DNA from: Gordius sp. MW1
Lineage: Eukaryota; Nematomorpha; Gordioida; Gordea; Gordiidae
NCBI GenBank assembly: GCA_964036665.1
Contig: OZ038526.1
Coordinates: 33,790,001 to 33,854,000, forward strand
Reading direction: 5' to 3'
Length of the DNA stretch: 64,000 nt
Below the pieces are notes generated by a model, which saw only the letters and a program-made list of their open reading frames with translations, did no database searches and was not told where the DNA came from. This document shows, in pieces, positions 24,501-35,400 of this stretch. Position 1 is the stretch's first letter, and each line of letters begins with the position of its first letter. A program made the position numbers and the translations under genes.

Positions 24501-24819
24501 TCTATAACGACGAAATCGGCAAAAGCTAGTTGTGTTTTGTTTACTATTAAACATGGTCCACCTAATTTGGCCAAAGGTGAATTGTTGTATCTCTTCATAG
24601 CCTTTTTAAAAGCGTCGTAATGGTGGTTATTCCAAAAGTGAAATTTAGGGGTGTTAGTGAAGGTGGCATCAATGATTGTTGGAAGTTGGAAATTTATTTG
24701 AGAAACGGGGCTAAGAGACTGTTGGGCTAATTGATTATATTTAGCATAGGAAAGCTGATCATTATCGACCTTTAAATTATTTGATAGCCCTTCGTTGCTA
24801 ACCCATATCCGTTGATATT
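21550..24819 (-). CDS. GT10 alpha-1,3-fucosyltransferase-like gene (5' partial)
   Basis: Family GT10 enzymes move fucose from GDP-fucose to N-acetylglucosamine units of glycans in the Golgi. Three minus-strand exons have matching phases: 24819-24196, 24148-23991 and 22032-21550. Exon 1 has ADFVVIDPYF, an ES motif in VTRESAAKF and RSDLQLPYG (the family's R.DSDI..PYG). Exon 2 has the SNC block (ATISNCKANARMEYV) and DLYGEC. Exon 3 has the donor-binding signature IAIENSQSCPAYITEKYW, then PIPIVGG, NSYIHIADF and KYLKW. About 420 codons are readable, close to family size. The N-terminal membrane anchor is not found. A polyadenylation signal AATAAA lies at 21428-21423. Confidence 0.88.
22719..23032. 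mobile_element. MULE-type MITE, 314 bp, in GT10 intron
   Basis: Inverted ends: ggccaatgttacacgatccaa at the left and the complement of gaccaatgttacacgatccaa at the right, continuing inward through aattcttgtactg. An inner hairpin pairs gatttgtgttttt with aaaaacacaaatc. The flanks share tcatgctta (22710-22718 and 23033-23041; the next base g also matches), a 9-10 bp target duplication typical of Mutator-like elements. No coding capacity. Confidence 0.85.
23040..23260. repeat. Degenerate copy of the GGGAAGG/gcatagcaa repeat
   Basis: Contains ataggcattcacccttccccc, aatttgcatagcaaatgtgc and tacgtttatacggagtatgg, which are the reversed phrases of the repeats at 39680-39865 and 58167-58380. Confidence 0.55.
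23502..23833. mobile_element. pogo/Tc1-like MITE, 332 bp
   Basis: Starts cagtcgaaacttcttaatcgc and ends gcaattaaacggtttttactg, inverted ends of the CAGT(A/C)(A/G)AAAC type, with TA on each side (23500-23501 and 23834-23835). The interior repeats atcgcgaa phrases. No transposase. It lies in the last intron of the GT10 gene. Confidence 0.75.
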
Positions 24820-24829
24820 CTGTGGTGTT

Positions 24830-25010
24830 TGATAATAATATTTAGGTAAGTCAACTAATTTAAATCGTGGCTTCAAAAAGGCCAGTGATTGATAATATTT
24901 TATATAAAACTGTTGTCTACCATGACCCTATCCACTATTTCGCGTTTGGCCCCACCCTTCACTAAATCCAAAACTTGTTTTTCCTCAGAAAATTCTCATT
25001 GATAACCCGC
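24830..25010 (-). other. Protein-like sequence upstream of the GT10 exons
   Basis: The minus strand reads EEKQVLDLVKGGAKREIVDR and, in a shifted frame, KPRFKLVDLPKYYYQ then TPQNINGYGLATKG, overlapping the 5' part of the first GT10 exon in another frame. Either the gene has a frameshift or undetected splice here, or these are relics of a separate gene. I cannot decide from one sequence. Confidence 0.3.
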
Positions 25011-26029
25011 CCTAGGTGTTCGTAAAATAATTTAAAAAAATATAAAAAAATAAGTTAAGTTTTATCATTTTGTTGGAATTTGTGGCAATATAATTCATAT
25101 TTAGATTTTATATACATTTAAAATCTTACTATATACAATGAGGATCATAACGGATATTAGAGTGAATCCTAAAAACCCTGGATTTACACGAGTATGTCTG
25201 GAAATTAAATCGAAGAAACGCATAAATATAAATAACTTTATTTTAAAATTTGGTCAAGATTTATATTAATTTAAAAAAATGTATTCATTATGGCATTAAA
25301 TTTGCCGTTAAAATAATCGATGCGATAATACGCAATTATGAAAGGGTGGCCTCTGTAATGTATTTTTGTACCACAATATCATAAATCAATTTTATACGCA
25401 TAAAAAAGCTTATATTTTTCTTTCGTAGATTGAAAGAGTCCCCGTCCTTATTAATGTCAAAATTCTTTCGTAATGTCTTTAAACTCATTACAATAATGGT
25501 GGTACTATGGATCAACTCCTGCTGCCATATAATATTTATTCTAATATACTATAAGAGGCGGTCATAAATAAAAACATGAGGCATTCTTCACTTATTCAGC
25601 TCTTTTCAATAATTTAGAGGTGAATGTCCAAAACATTTATAACACCTCTGTGGGCAAACGCTGACAAAATTTTTATTAAGTTTCAGAATAAATATCACAA
25701 TCACTCACATCTTATATTTTTTTGTATTTTTTAATATAGATATTCATTTTTTGACATGAATGATTGCCCAAGAATATTTTATTCTTTTCAATGAAAACCT
25801 TATACTCTAAAAATAAAATTTATGCAAACGAATTTGATAGATGCGATTTATATTATTTTGGCAAAATCAAATTCTATAAAATTCATAGATTTAACTATGA
25901 TCGGTATTTCAAAAGTCAAGTTTCACAAAAAAAAGATTCGATTGAAGATTTGTCCAGTATTAAAATAAGGATTGGAAACGGAATCGAGACATAAGGGATA
26001 AACTAAATGTAATATTCAGAGAAAATTGT
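25011..26029. other. Intergenic AT-rich, nothing recognised
   Basis: No splice-consistent exons, repeats with readable ends or RNA genes are visible. Open frames are short and lack family motifs. Confidence 0.5.
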
Positions 26030-26170
26030 TGCAAGAAGATTGATGGTATAACCATTTGGAGAGACTGGAAAAAAGTCACCTGACAAAACGTATCAAGAAG
26101 GTGCAAGTCGAAGGAAAGCGAAAGAGAGGGAGGCCTAAGCTGACATGGAAACATAAGATATGGACATGAG
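26030..26170 (+). pseudogene. RTE-type LINE ORF, C-terminal scrap
   Basis: One frame reads RWYNHLERLEKSHLTKRIKK then VQVEGKRKRGRPKLTWKHK and a stop. The R-W-x-x-H-x-x-R start and the G-K-R-x-R-G-R-P-x-x-x-W block are the usual end of RTE/CR1-type LINE ORF2 proteins. No RT domain is found upstream, so it is a 5'-truncated insertion. Confidence 0.7.
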
Positions 26171-26717
26171 AAGGTACGAGCAGTGCAAGAAATATTTAAT
26201 AATGGAAGTATTATATATTTATAATATAAATTTTTATTAATAAATATTTATAGTCCAATCCATGCATTTAATTTTAATATAATAATGCCATCTAGAGTGT
26301 GTTACATTCCTTTGCATTTTACGCATCATAACAATAATATACTCTAGATGGTAGTATAAATTAAAATTACATGCATGTATTATACTTACAATATTAAGCA
26401 ATCCTTAATTACTGAAAATTTTTTTGATACGAGTATATATCTTTTAATCTTAAACATTTTGTAGACATACACATACATACAAAATAAATTATAAATAAAA
26501 GAACGTATTTATTTCATAATTGATAAGAGCCTTCAAAAGCATTAATAAACATACATACTTTAATTGGAGATTTTTTGCAAGGAAAATGTATATTTGCACC
26601 AGCAAAATGGCTGAAATTACAATAATTTTTTTAATTTCTCTCGACTATTTATTACCATTAAATATGAGTCCTAACGATAATTGTGCCATTTGTTTCGTCG
26701 ATGAAATAGCGTTTGAT

Positions 26718-26971
26718 AGGCGCTAAAGCTATAGCACATAGTCACTTGGAGGCGCTAAAGTTATAGCACATAGTCACTTAGAGGCGCTAAAGCTATAGCA
26801 CATAGTCACTTGGAGGCGCTAGAGGTGTAGCACATTTTCACAAAAGGCGCTAGAGTTATAGCGTGGCGCTAACATAGTTATAAAATTTATAGGTTAAATT
26901 GCATTTTATGTGGCAATGTGCTATAACTGTAGCGCCACCGTGTGTCTATGTGCTATAGCTTTAGCGCCTCC
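26718..26971. repeat. 32-bp minisatellite with inverted unit
   Basis: Four direct units of aggcgctaaag(c/t)tatagcac plus atagtcactt(g/a)g (26718-26845), decaying to about 26865, then one inverted unit (tctatgtgctatagcttta, 26943-26971). The inverted arrangement suggests a small foldback or MITE. Its edges and any target duplication were not resolved. Confidence 0.75.
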
Positions 26972-27714
26972 AAATGACTATGCTATGTAGATGGGAGGCG
27001 CTACACGCGCTGGTGCTAAGCGTTTCACCATCACTAGGCTAGTGTAATGGAAGGGGGAAGATGAGTGACATAAGGGTGCGTTCTGAGAAGGGGGTTAAAG
27101 GCAGAGGGTTTATATGGGGGGGGGGGGCAATGGTCAAACTCTAGGTAGGGAGGGGGGGGGGGTAAGAAAAATACCTAAAATTTGGCCCCCACTTTACAGC
27201 AAAAGCTGACTCAACTATTTCCACCCCTATATCTAACTTTTGAGACTTCCTTCAAAACAATTAAAGCTATTAACCCCCAATCTAATTTCCGAAAGTTTAT
27301 TTCACTATTTTTTTGATTTATGGTTAACAATATAATATTGTTACGACATTTACACGGTATACAAATAACGTTTATTATATATTTATCATAATGGTAAAAA
27401 AATCGAAATATATACTTTATAAAACAACTATATATATATTTATTTATTTATTTATAAAATCGGGCGGATATGTTTAAAAAAACAAAGTATAAAAAAGCTG
27501 TTTTTCAATGAGCGTCAATCATTTATGTGTATAAATAAATATCACAATTCATCCAATTGTTACATCAAACTAAAAAAACTCTATAAATAATCGACCAAAA
27601 TAGGTTTGAGACTGTTAAAAATTGGTTGATTTTGTACAAAACTCATTTTAAAAAAACGACATTAAATGTCAAAAAATACATAAAAAAATATGTGTAAAAA
27701 TCGCATTTTTAATT
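26972..27714. other. Intergenic; 3' side of the yurt-like gene
   Basis: G runs at about 27117 and 27153, then AT-rich sequence. Overlapping AATAAA signals on the minus strand lie near 27440-27453, about 265 bases past the yurt-like stop codon, and could serve its polyadenylation. Confidence 0.45.
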
Positions 27715-30700
27715 TTATATATCAGTTATCATGAGTAATTTTTCTTTCTTTCTCTTAACGTATCCATTTTTGCTTTCCATTTTCCCATTTTTAGGAGAAA
27801 TTTTGGCTTGGGATGATGACAACTCCTTAGTGGACAATTGGCAATTTTCAATGATATTGTCGGAATCAACTAACCAAGGACATACCGAAGATTGAACCAT
27901 TTTTGGCTGTATTTTTTCTTCACTGAGCTTTGTGTCATCAACATTGTCTGATAGGGCAGGCTTGTTTTCACCATTCTCCCCCTAGCATAGCAAGGTTAGG
28001 TTATTATTAAAGGTATTTTGCTTGATTACAAGTAGTGTGCTTGAGAAAAATTACATTTTTAATATAATGTGCTTTAAACACATTTACGCACTTATTATTT
28101 CCTAGCCAACTTTTCAAACTCACGTTAAAAAACCAAATTGGTATTTAGCTTTGTCGAGCTCGAGCTTAATCCCTAAAATTCTGTTAAATATATTAAAAAT
28201 TGGTGCAAACATTATTTAGTAACACCATAAAAAACATGAAACACATTGTCCTATATATATACTATGGTGATGAGATGATTAACAAAATTTTAATGAACGT
28301 TCTTGGTATCTCATGAGTGTGGCTAGAGAGAAGTCCAATCCAAATATCTAAATGAAATTAAAAAAATTCCGAAATATTATTTATTTGCCCTTTCTGGGCG
28401 TAGCCAAGATTGGAACTAGATGAGAGAGGGCTAAAATGATAATACTTTTATAACTTACGCCTTAATTATATTAAATTCTCAAAGTTCTAGGTTTAGAGGG
28501 GGAAGCTTTTAAACAATTACAACTCACATTTAACACTTCATGTTTCGGAATTTCAACCGTAGCCCCATTTAAATCACTGTGTCCATTGTGATCTTGTAGT
28601 TTCCTTTGTCCAGGAGTTGGAGAACCTTCTATATGAGTATAGGTGAAAGTGTCATAATTTTTATCGATCTCTTCCCCGTCAGACAAATCTACATTATTAG
28701 GTTCAGCAGACTCAACCCCATCCAAGCTAGAACAGGAGGAATAGCAAGGAGTTGAGGTTCGAGATATGGTTACGATTTCGGGATTAAAACGCACGTTTTT
28801 ATTGGTAGGGGTCAAGGGTTGTGTAAAATACTTAAAGTTTTCTCCAGCATTTCCATCTCCGTTTGCTGCGGGCGGCATTCTATAATAACGAATGAAATTT
28901 TGTAAAACATGCTAAAAAAGATAGGGATATACATGGTCAAATTAGTCTCTAATTAAAATTGCCTATAGATGGCGCTAATTAGTAGTTTTCAGTTTGCGGC
29001 ACTCCTAAAAGGGTTTATTATTCTCTTCTTAAAAATAATATTATTGTAAAAACGGCAGGGTTTTTTTGGTCGACCGGTTTTAGTCGACTAAACATAAACA
29101 AACCAAAGATTTATCGGTATGTTTTTCTTAGTCCCCTGACTAGACCAAATGTTTTAGGGTCAATGGTCTGTTTATGTTATGTCGTGTCGACCAAAAAAAA
29201 ACTTAGCCCTTTTTACAACACTAATAAATATAAGACAAGACAGGCACACTTCCTAGCGAAGAGTGAGTCCATAAATTGCATAGCAATTATTAAAATTTTA
29301 ATTATTTTTAAATGTAATCTTAAAAGTCGAATTCATTTTCTTACTATATTATATTCTATTAGGTTTTGATGATAAGTGGTTATATAAATCGTGCATAATT
29401 TACCTTTTAAGAGGCGGAGAAGGAGTTTTTGTCATATTCTTTCGATCTGTACAACATCAAATTAATTAGAATCAATAGGTATAAAAGTGGGAATGCACAA
29501 GCACACGGGCGTAGCCAGGGGAGCGGCGACTGCCCCCCCCCCTCTAATTCCATAAAGAATTTAAAATTACGTATAATTATGGCTAAAATTTCGATAAATT
29601 TTTATTTTGCCACTCACTAAATCATAATTGCCACCCCCTAGTTCTAATTCTGGCTACGCCCATGCGCAGGCAATAAATTTACCTTGCATAGAAGGTTTGG
29701 AATCGTGAAGATCATTATTAACTTCGTTTTGGCATTTCTTAAAATCGCTTAGCGTCCCATTCAGCTTTTGTTCGTCATCTCCAACTTTTAAGTTTGTATA
29801 CTGTGAAAATTGCAATGTATTTTAAAAACTTCTCGGGGCAAAACAGACTTTAATTATACCTTCTCTAGCGTATTTGGAGAGAGGCGTTTGAAGGCCTTAG
29901 GCGATTTTTCCAACACTGGTAGACCGCTTACATCAGACATTCTGGTTATAAAGAGAATGCATATAGAAGTTGGACGTTTTAATTTTATAGATGATGAGAT
30001 CATAGACTAGATAGATAGACCGCTCATGCCATATGTTCCCTATGGTAAATTATGTGTCAAATGAAGACAACAGGTGATGTATTTCAACTATGTCACTTTG
30101 CGCTATAACAATCAATTTACCTTCCTCACTCGTTTATAAATTTGAACGAACGTCAATAAATTAATATTATACAAAAAATAGATGGCATACAACGTGGCCT
30201 TATGCGCCATTTGGCGTGAGAAGGGGCCCAACCTTAGATTGCACTTACTAAGCTCTTGGGCGTCTTCGCGGCAATCATACATACATACATACAGTATAAA
30301 CATTTTTAATTTTTATGTATTGTCTAAATGATATTTATTTTAAAATGCTGTTTTTGATATCCACCCAATTCAATTTTTTTTTTACTTTTTTGGATAATTT
30401 AATTTAAAAAAATTACTAATATCTATATAATCACTACTTTACCATGTTATTATTAAAATGGAGGAAAAAAGGGTACACATTTTGTGCGTTGAAGTTGATG
30501 AGCAGTCTATCTAGTCTATAGATGAAATACAATAAAAATTTCACTATCTCTTTACCCATTTTCAAGCTTGGTTTGCTCCCCATTTTGAGCGCTCCAATTT
30601 TCGGGTCTCTTAACTTTTCGCGCGCTCCTAGGAGATTGATCGAGGAGCGGAGCATTTTGAAAGAGCGTAGTAGAGGTGGAAATATCAGAGTTAGGAACAC

Positions 30701-32472
30701 TTTTAATGGGAATGAGTGTTTTTACGACGATTGATTCCAAATCCACTTCTGGTTTAAAACTTTTGAACTTGGATTTTGGAGATGCCTGAAGCAATGGAAT
30801 GGTGGGGAGGGAAGATTCAGTAATGTTGAATGAGTTGGGTACATCCAACATGGAGTCTTTTCTCGGAGGTGGCAAGGGCGGAGGACTTTTTCGCGGTTTC
30901 ATAATGAGGCTACCGCCACTAGCCCGTGGCTCGGGTATTAGTGGGGTTTTATCGTGGTCAATTGATTGAATTTCTCCCCGGTTTGCACATTTCTCCTCCT
31001 ACGTAAATTGTCATATTTTATTAAATATATAACAAAATTATTTTTTCATTCACAAGATTTAGTTAAAAATGGGTTCAGTCATGGGCGTAGCCAGTATTAG
31101 ATTTAGAGAGGGGCAATAATAAATAAGGAAGGCAAAAAGAATAATTTTTTGAAATTTCAACCATTATTATATTTAATTTTAAAGATATTTTAAATTTAAA
31201 GGGGGGCAGCCTCTCCCTGCCAACCCCTGGCTATGCCCATAACTACATCTTTAACATTCTCGAGTTGTCGGAAATTTAAATTAGTATTCGTTAAATTTGA
31301 GAAAAACGGGAATAGATAAAAGAAATAATTACTAAAATGATAATAATAAGTGAAAAGGTAAAGGTGAAGAGATTTTGATAATAAGCAGCCGAGGATATTA
31401 AGAAGATGACTTTATTACTAAATAGTGTTGTAAAAACGGCTGGGTTTTGTTTGGCTGACCGTTGGTTTTAGTCGACTAAACATAAACCGACCAAAATTTT
31501 GACCAGAAAAAGTTTGGTCTATTTATGCGAAGTTAAGTCGATCCTTGGTTTTAATCGGCTAAACATAAACAGACCAAGTGTTTGGTCTGTTTATGTTTAG
31601 TCGATTAAAACCAAGTCGACCAAACAAAAACCAGCCGTTTTTACAACGCTATAAATAAATCATATAAAGTGGCCGGGGAGGGACATAATACATAAACAAA
31701 AGAAGATATAGAAATTAAACCTAAAAAAACATATGATTTTCATCAACCGATTTTGGTTTTTCAATATTAAAATATAAAATATATAATTATGGCAATAATA
31801 TAAAACTGATAGTAATCTGTAGATAATGATATATAAATATGGGCGTAGCCAGTATTGGAATAGACGGGGGCAATAATGATTTAGGGGAGGTAAAATGAAC
31901 ATTTTTTTAAATTTTAGCCATATTTAAATAAATTCTAAAAAAAAATTGGACTTAGAGGGGGGCAGCCGCCTTTGCCTGCCCCCCTGGCCGCCCATGTATA
32001 TAAATAAAATTATAATAATTAGACGATTCGTTTTTCATGTATTCACATATATGAGAGTACCCTTACTTGAGTTTGTGTTTGGGGTGGAGGAGCACCCCTC
32101 TTTTTAGGAATTAGGGGCACCCTGTCTTCGGAATCAAACATTTTGGCGCGAGATTTAGAATCTTCGGGCTGGGATGATTTGGCGCGAGATTTGGGATCGA
32201 GCGCGGGAGATTTTGAAATTTCTTCAGAAGCTCCCTTGATGGGCGTGATCGATATGAGAGAGGGTCTGCCGCTCGTAGGGGGTGAAGCAGGTGCCTTTAA
32301 GGGTGAGGCAGGTGTCTTGGAGGGTGAGCCAGCAATCTTTTGAGGGGTGAGAGAGTTTTGAGAGGACCCGCCAGGGCACGCCCTTCGAGAATATCTCTGA
32401 CTAGGTTTCCTCTCTATCTGCACCGACCGGCGGGCCTTGTTTTGAAAAGTCGTTTGAAATTCCGTCTTCCCG
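27715..32472 (-). CDS. yrt: yurt-like tail exons 11-17
   Basis: Exon 11 begins in the FERM-adjacent region ([29 protein letters not shown]), the segment phosphorylated by aPKC in Yurt-family proteins, then becomes rich in SP/TP sites ([19 protein letters not shown]). Exon 12 has a proline-rich stretch [11 protein letters not shown], a candidate SH3 ligand. Exon 15 is 43 bases. Exon 16 is acidic, Ser-rich and likely disordered. Exon 17 ends [13 protein letters not shown], with Thr at -2 and Ile at the end, a class I PDZ-ligand pattern. Exons 13-17 rest on splice phase and open frame, not on homology. Confidence 0.8.
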
Positions 32473-35400
32473 CTAAGCCGTAAAAAAGTAAGAGCCGTTT
32501 ATAGGTTATTATTACCTACAGCGAGATTCGAGACCAATTTAATCATGGGCGTAGTCGGGGGGGGGGGGGGGCAGGGAGGGGCGGCTGCCGCCCCTTTAAA
32601 TCCAAATGTTTGTTGAAATTTCATAAAATTATGGCTATAATTTCAAAAAATGTTCATTTTGCCCCTCCCTAAATCATTATTGCCCCCCCCCTCTAATTCC
32701 AATGCTGGTTACGCCCATGTGTATTGTGTTTTACCAGGGCAGACCATGTTAAACTTATATTCGAAAGATGAGTCTCGCAAAATGTTATCAATTAGCCAGC
32801 CTCTAACTAAATTGTCATAGGATTAGTGTTGTAAAGACGGCTAACATAAACACACCAACCCAGCCATTCTTAAAACATTAGTCACGATTAACAATTAGAA
32901 ATGATACAATGTCCAATACATAACTATGCAAATCGTAGATATCTTCGTCAAAACTTTTATCATTAAATTGAATAAAAAAAATTTTCAATAATAAAATTAA
33001 AATTATATGTAAAAGGCATTGAATAGTGTTGTAAAAACGGCTCGGTTTTGTTTGGTCGACCTTTAGTTTTAGTCGACTATACACAAACAAACCAAACGTT
33101 TTTTGGTCTGTTTTTTTAGTCGCAGAAATAGATAAAAGGTTTTATGGTCAATTTTGGTCTGTTGATGTTTAATCGACTAAAACCAAAGGACGACCATACA
33201 AAACCCAGCCGTTTTTACAACTCTACTATAGGAAAAAGTAAATTTACCTGTATCTAAACCGCGAACCCATACGGAAAAAACTTTGCTTCAGAGGTTGGCC
33301 CAGCCCGGCAGTCTTGAGGCCCGTAGCATGGGCTAGGCCAGTGGTCTTTAGGAGGCGAAAGAAAGAATGATGGGCGACGGCACATTTCCACAAATGCTTG
33401 GCAGCCTTGTAATTGTGCGTACGGAACACGAATGTATGTTCCTTTTTCATGCCTACAATTTTTTATACACCAAAAGTTTAAAAGGAAATTGAGGTTTTAT
33501 TTTTATTAAAATTATTTTATATACATCTACAAGTAAATTATTTGAATTCTTTGTTCAAATTTGAGGGAATATTCATGGGTCTAGCAAAGGGGGGAGGGCA
33601 GGAACGGGCGGCTGCCCCCTCTAAATCCAAATTTATTGAAATTTATAAAAATTATGGCTTAAATTTCGAGATTTAACATTGTGTTTCTCTCCCTAAATCA
33701 TAATTGCCCCCTCTAATCCCAATGCTGGCTACGCCCATGGGAATATTACCCCCTTATAAAAGCTCTTTGAGAGAAATTCTATGAGATTACGTTTTTTAGT
33801 GGGAAGGACTACTAGGGTTTCTTTTATAATATAATACTTATTCTCAAGAAGTAATTTAAAATTTGATTTTTCTAAAATCATTCCGACATCAAATATATAA
33901 AAACGAGACTGCGTATTTCAGATTTTAATTTTTCTTAAACAAAAAGTGTTTTTAGTTTATATGTGGATTTTGAATCCGCGAGGGTTAATGCTTCACCTTT
34001 AGTTATAATATCAAAGGATAAAATATAATTTATACTAATATGTACGTTATTGTGGTGTTGTAAAAACGGCTGGGTTTTGTTTGGTTGACCTTTGGTTCTA
34101 GTCGAATAAAAATAAACAGACCAAAGATCTTTGAGTTTATTTTCCTTAGTCGACCTCTAGGCTTGGTCGAAATTTGAAAAGCAAACCAGAATCGACCATG
34201 AGTCTTAGTTGAGCCAAAGGTGTCGACCAAACAAAACCCAGCCGTTTTTACAACACTACGTTGTGTGTTATTATAAAAATTGTAATTACCAATTTGATCG
34301 GTCCCTTCGTTTCCTGGTTTACCATCTTCGGGGGTTGACTCTTCACAATCTTCTTCCACTACCAGAATGAGTTTTTTGTTACGAAAATCGAAACGATTTA
34401 TTTTCGGCCTTTCCACGCATAAATGTAACGAGAGATTATTATTAGGTTGTACATGCATTTAAACGCGGGCGTAGCCACAGGGGGGGGGGGGGGCAGGGAA
34501 AAGCGGCTGCCCCCCTATAAATCCAAAAATTTGGTCGAAATTTATTAAAATTATGGCTAAAATTCATAAAATAATCATTTTGCCCCTCCCTAAATTATTA
34601 TTGCCCCCCTCTTATCCCAATGCTGGCTGCGCCCATGCACAAATCATACAAATTGGATCATTCTTGAAATCAAATTTTATACCCTCCTCTATCAGACCTC
34701 AAGTTAGAAAAAAATATTATTAATTTTACAAAGAAAAGACACTAAAAAATGTTGATTATTTAAAATTAATCTTTGTCTTTTTTAGATGCTTTTCTTTTAT
34801 GTTTATATATCTGACTTCTTCTTTGTTCAAGGAAACTTTTTAACAAAAAACCCTATCACTGCACAATGATTTATAGAAAATGAGGAAAGTTCCCAAATTA
34901 AAGGAAATTTTACATTTTATTACCATATGTGAAATTTAAGTTTATTTATCATTTATAGATTATATAATGACATAATTAGCATTATTTCATTGTACCTTAA
35001 AATAATTTAAAAGTTTTAAAAACTATACCAAAATTATAAATTGTCTAAATTAGGTCTTACCAAAAGAAGAGACCAATTTTTTGCTTTCGTTCGAACACGA
35101 GAACACCAGTTGGAGTTAGTCCCAAGCTGTATTCAAAGCCATCTTTACCCTGATCACAAATGTAAAAATGATATTTTCCCCAAAAATTTAAAATTTAGTA
35201 AAATATTATAGCTTTAGAGAGTTCTTTGATGTAAATTGCACTACTTTTTCCAAGAACATACAAGATTTTAGATCAAAGATCCTAATATTATTGAAAATAC
35301 ACTGCTAAATAATGTTGTAAAAACGGTTGGGTATTGTTTGGTAGTCCTTTGGTTTTAGTCGACTAAACATAAACAGACCAAGGTTTTTGGGTTTCCTAGT

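Noticed and set aside
30522-30734. Plus-strand ORF of 70 codons
   Set aside because: Antisense shadow of yurt-like exon 12.
34030-34458. 142-codon minus-strand ORF as a single gene
   Set aside because: It is exon 9 of the yurt-like gene read through its acceptor and donor sites into intron sequence and a TAGTG MITE.
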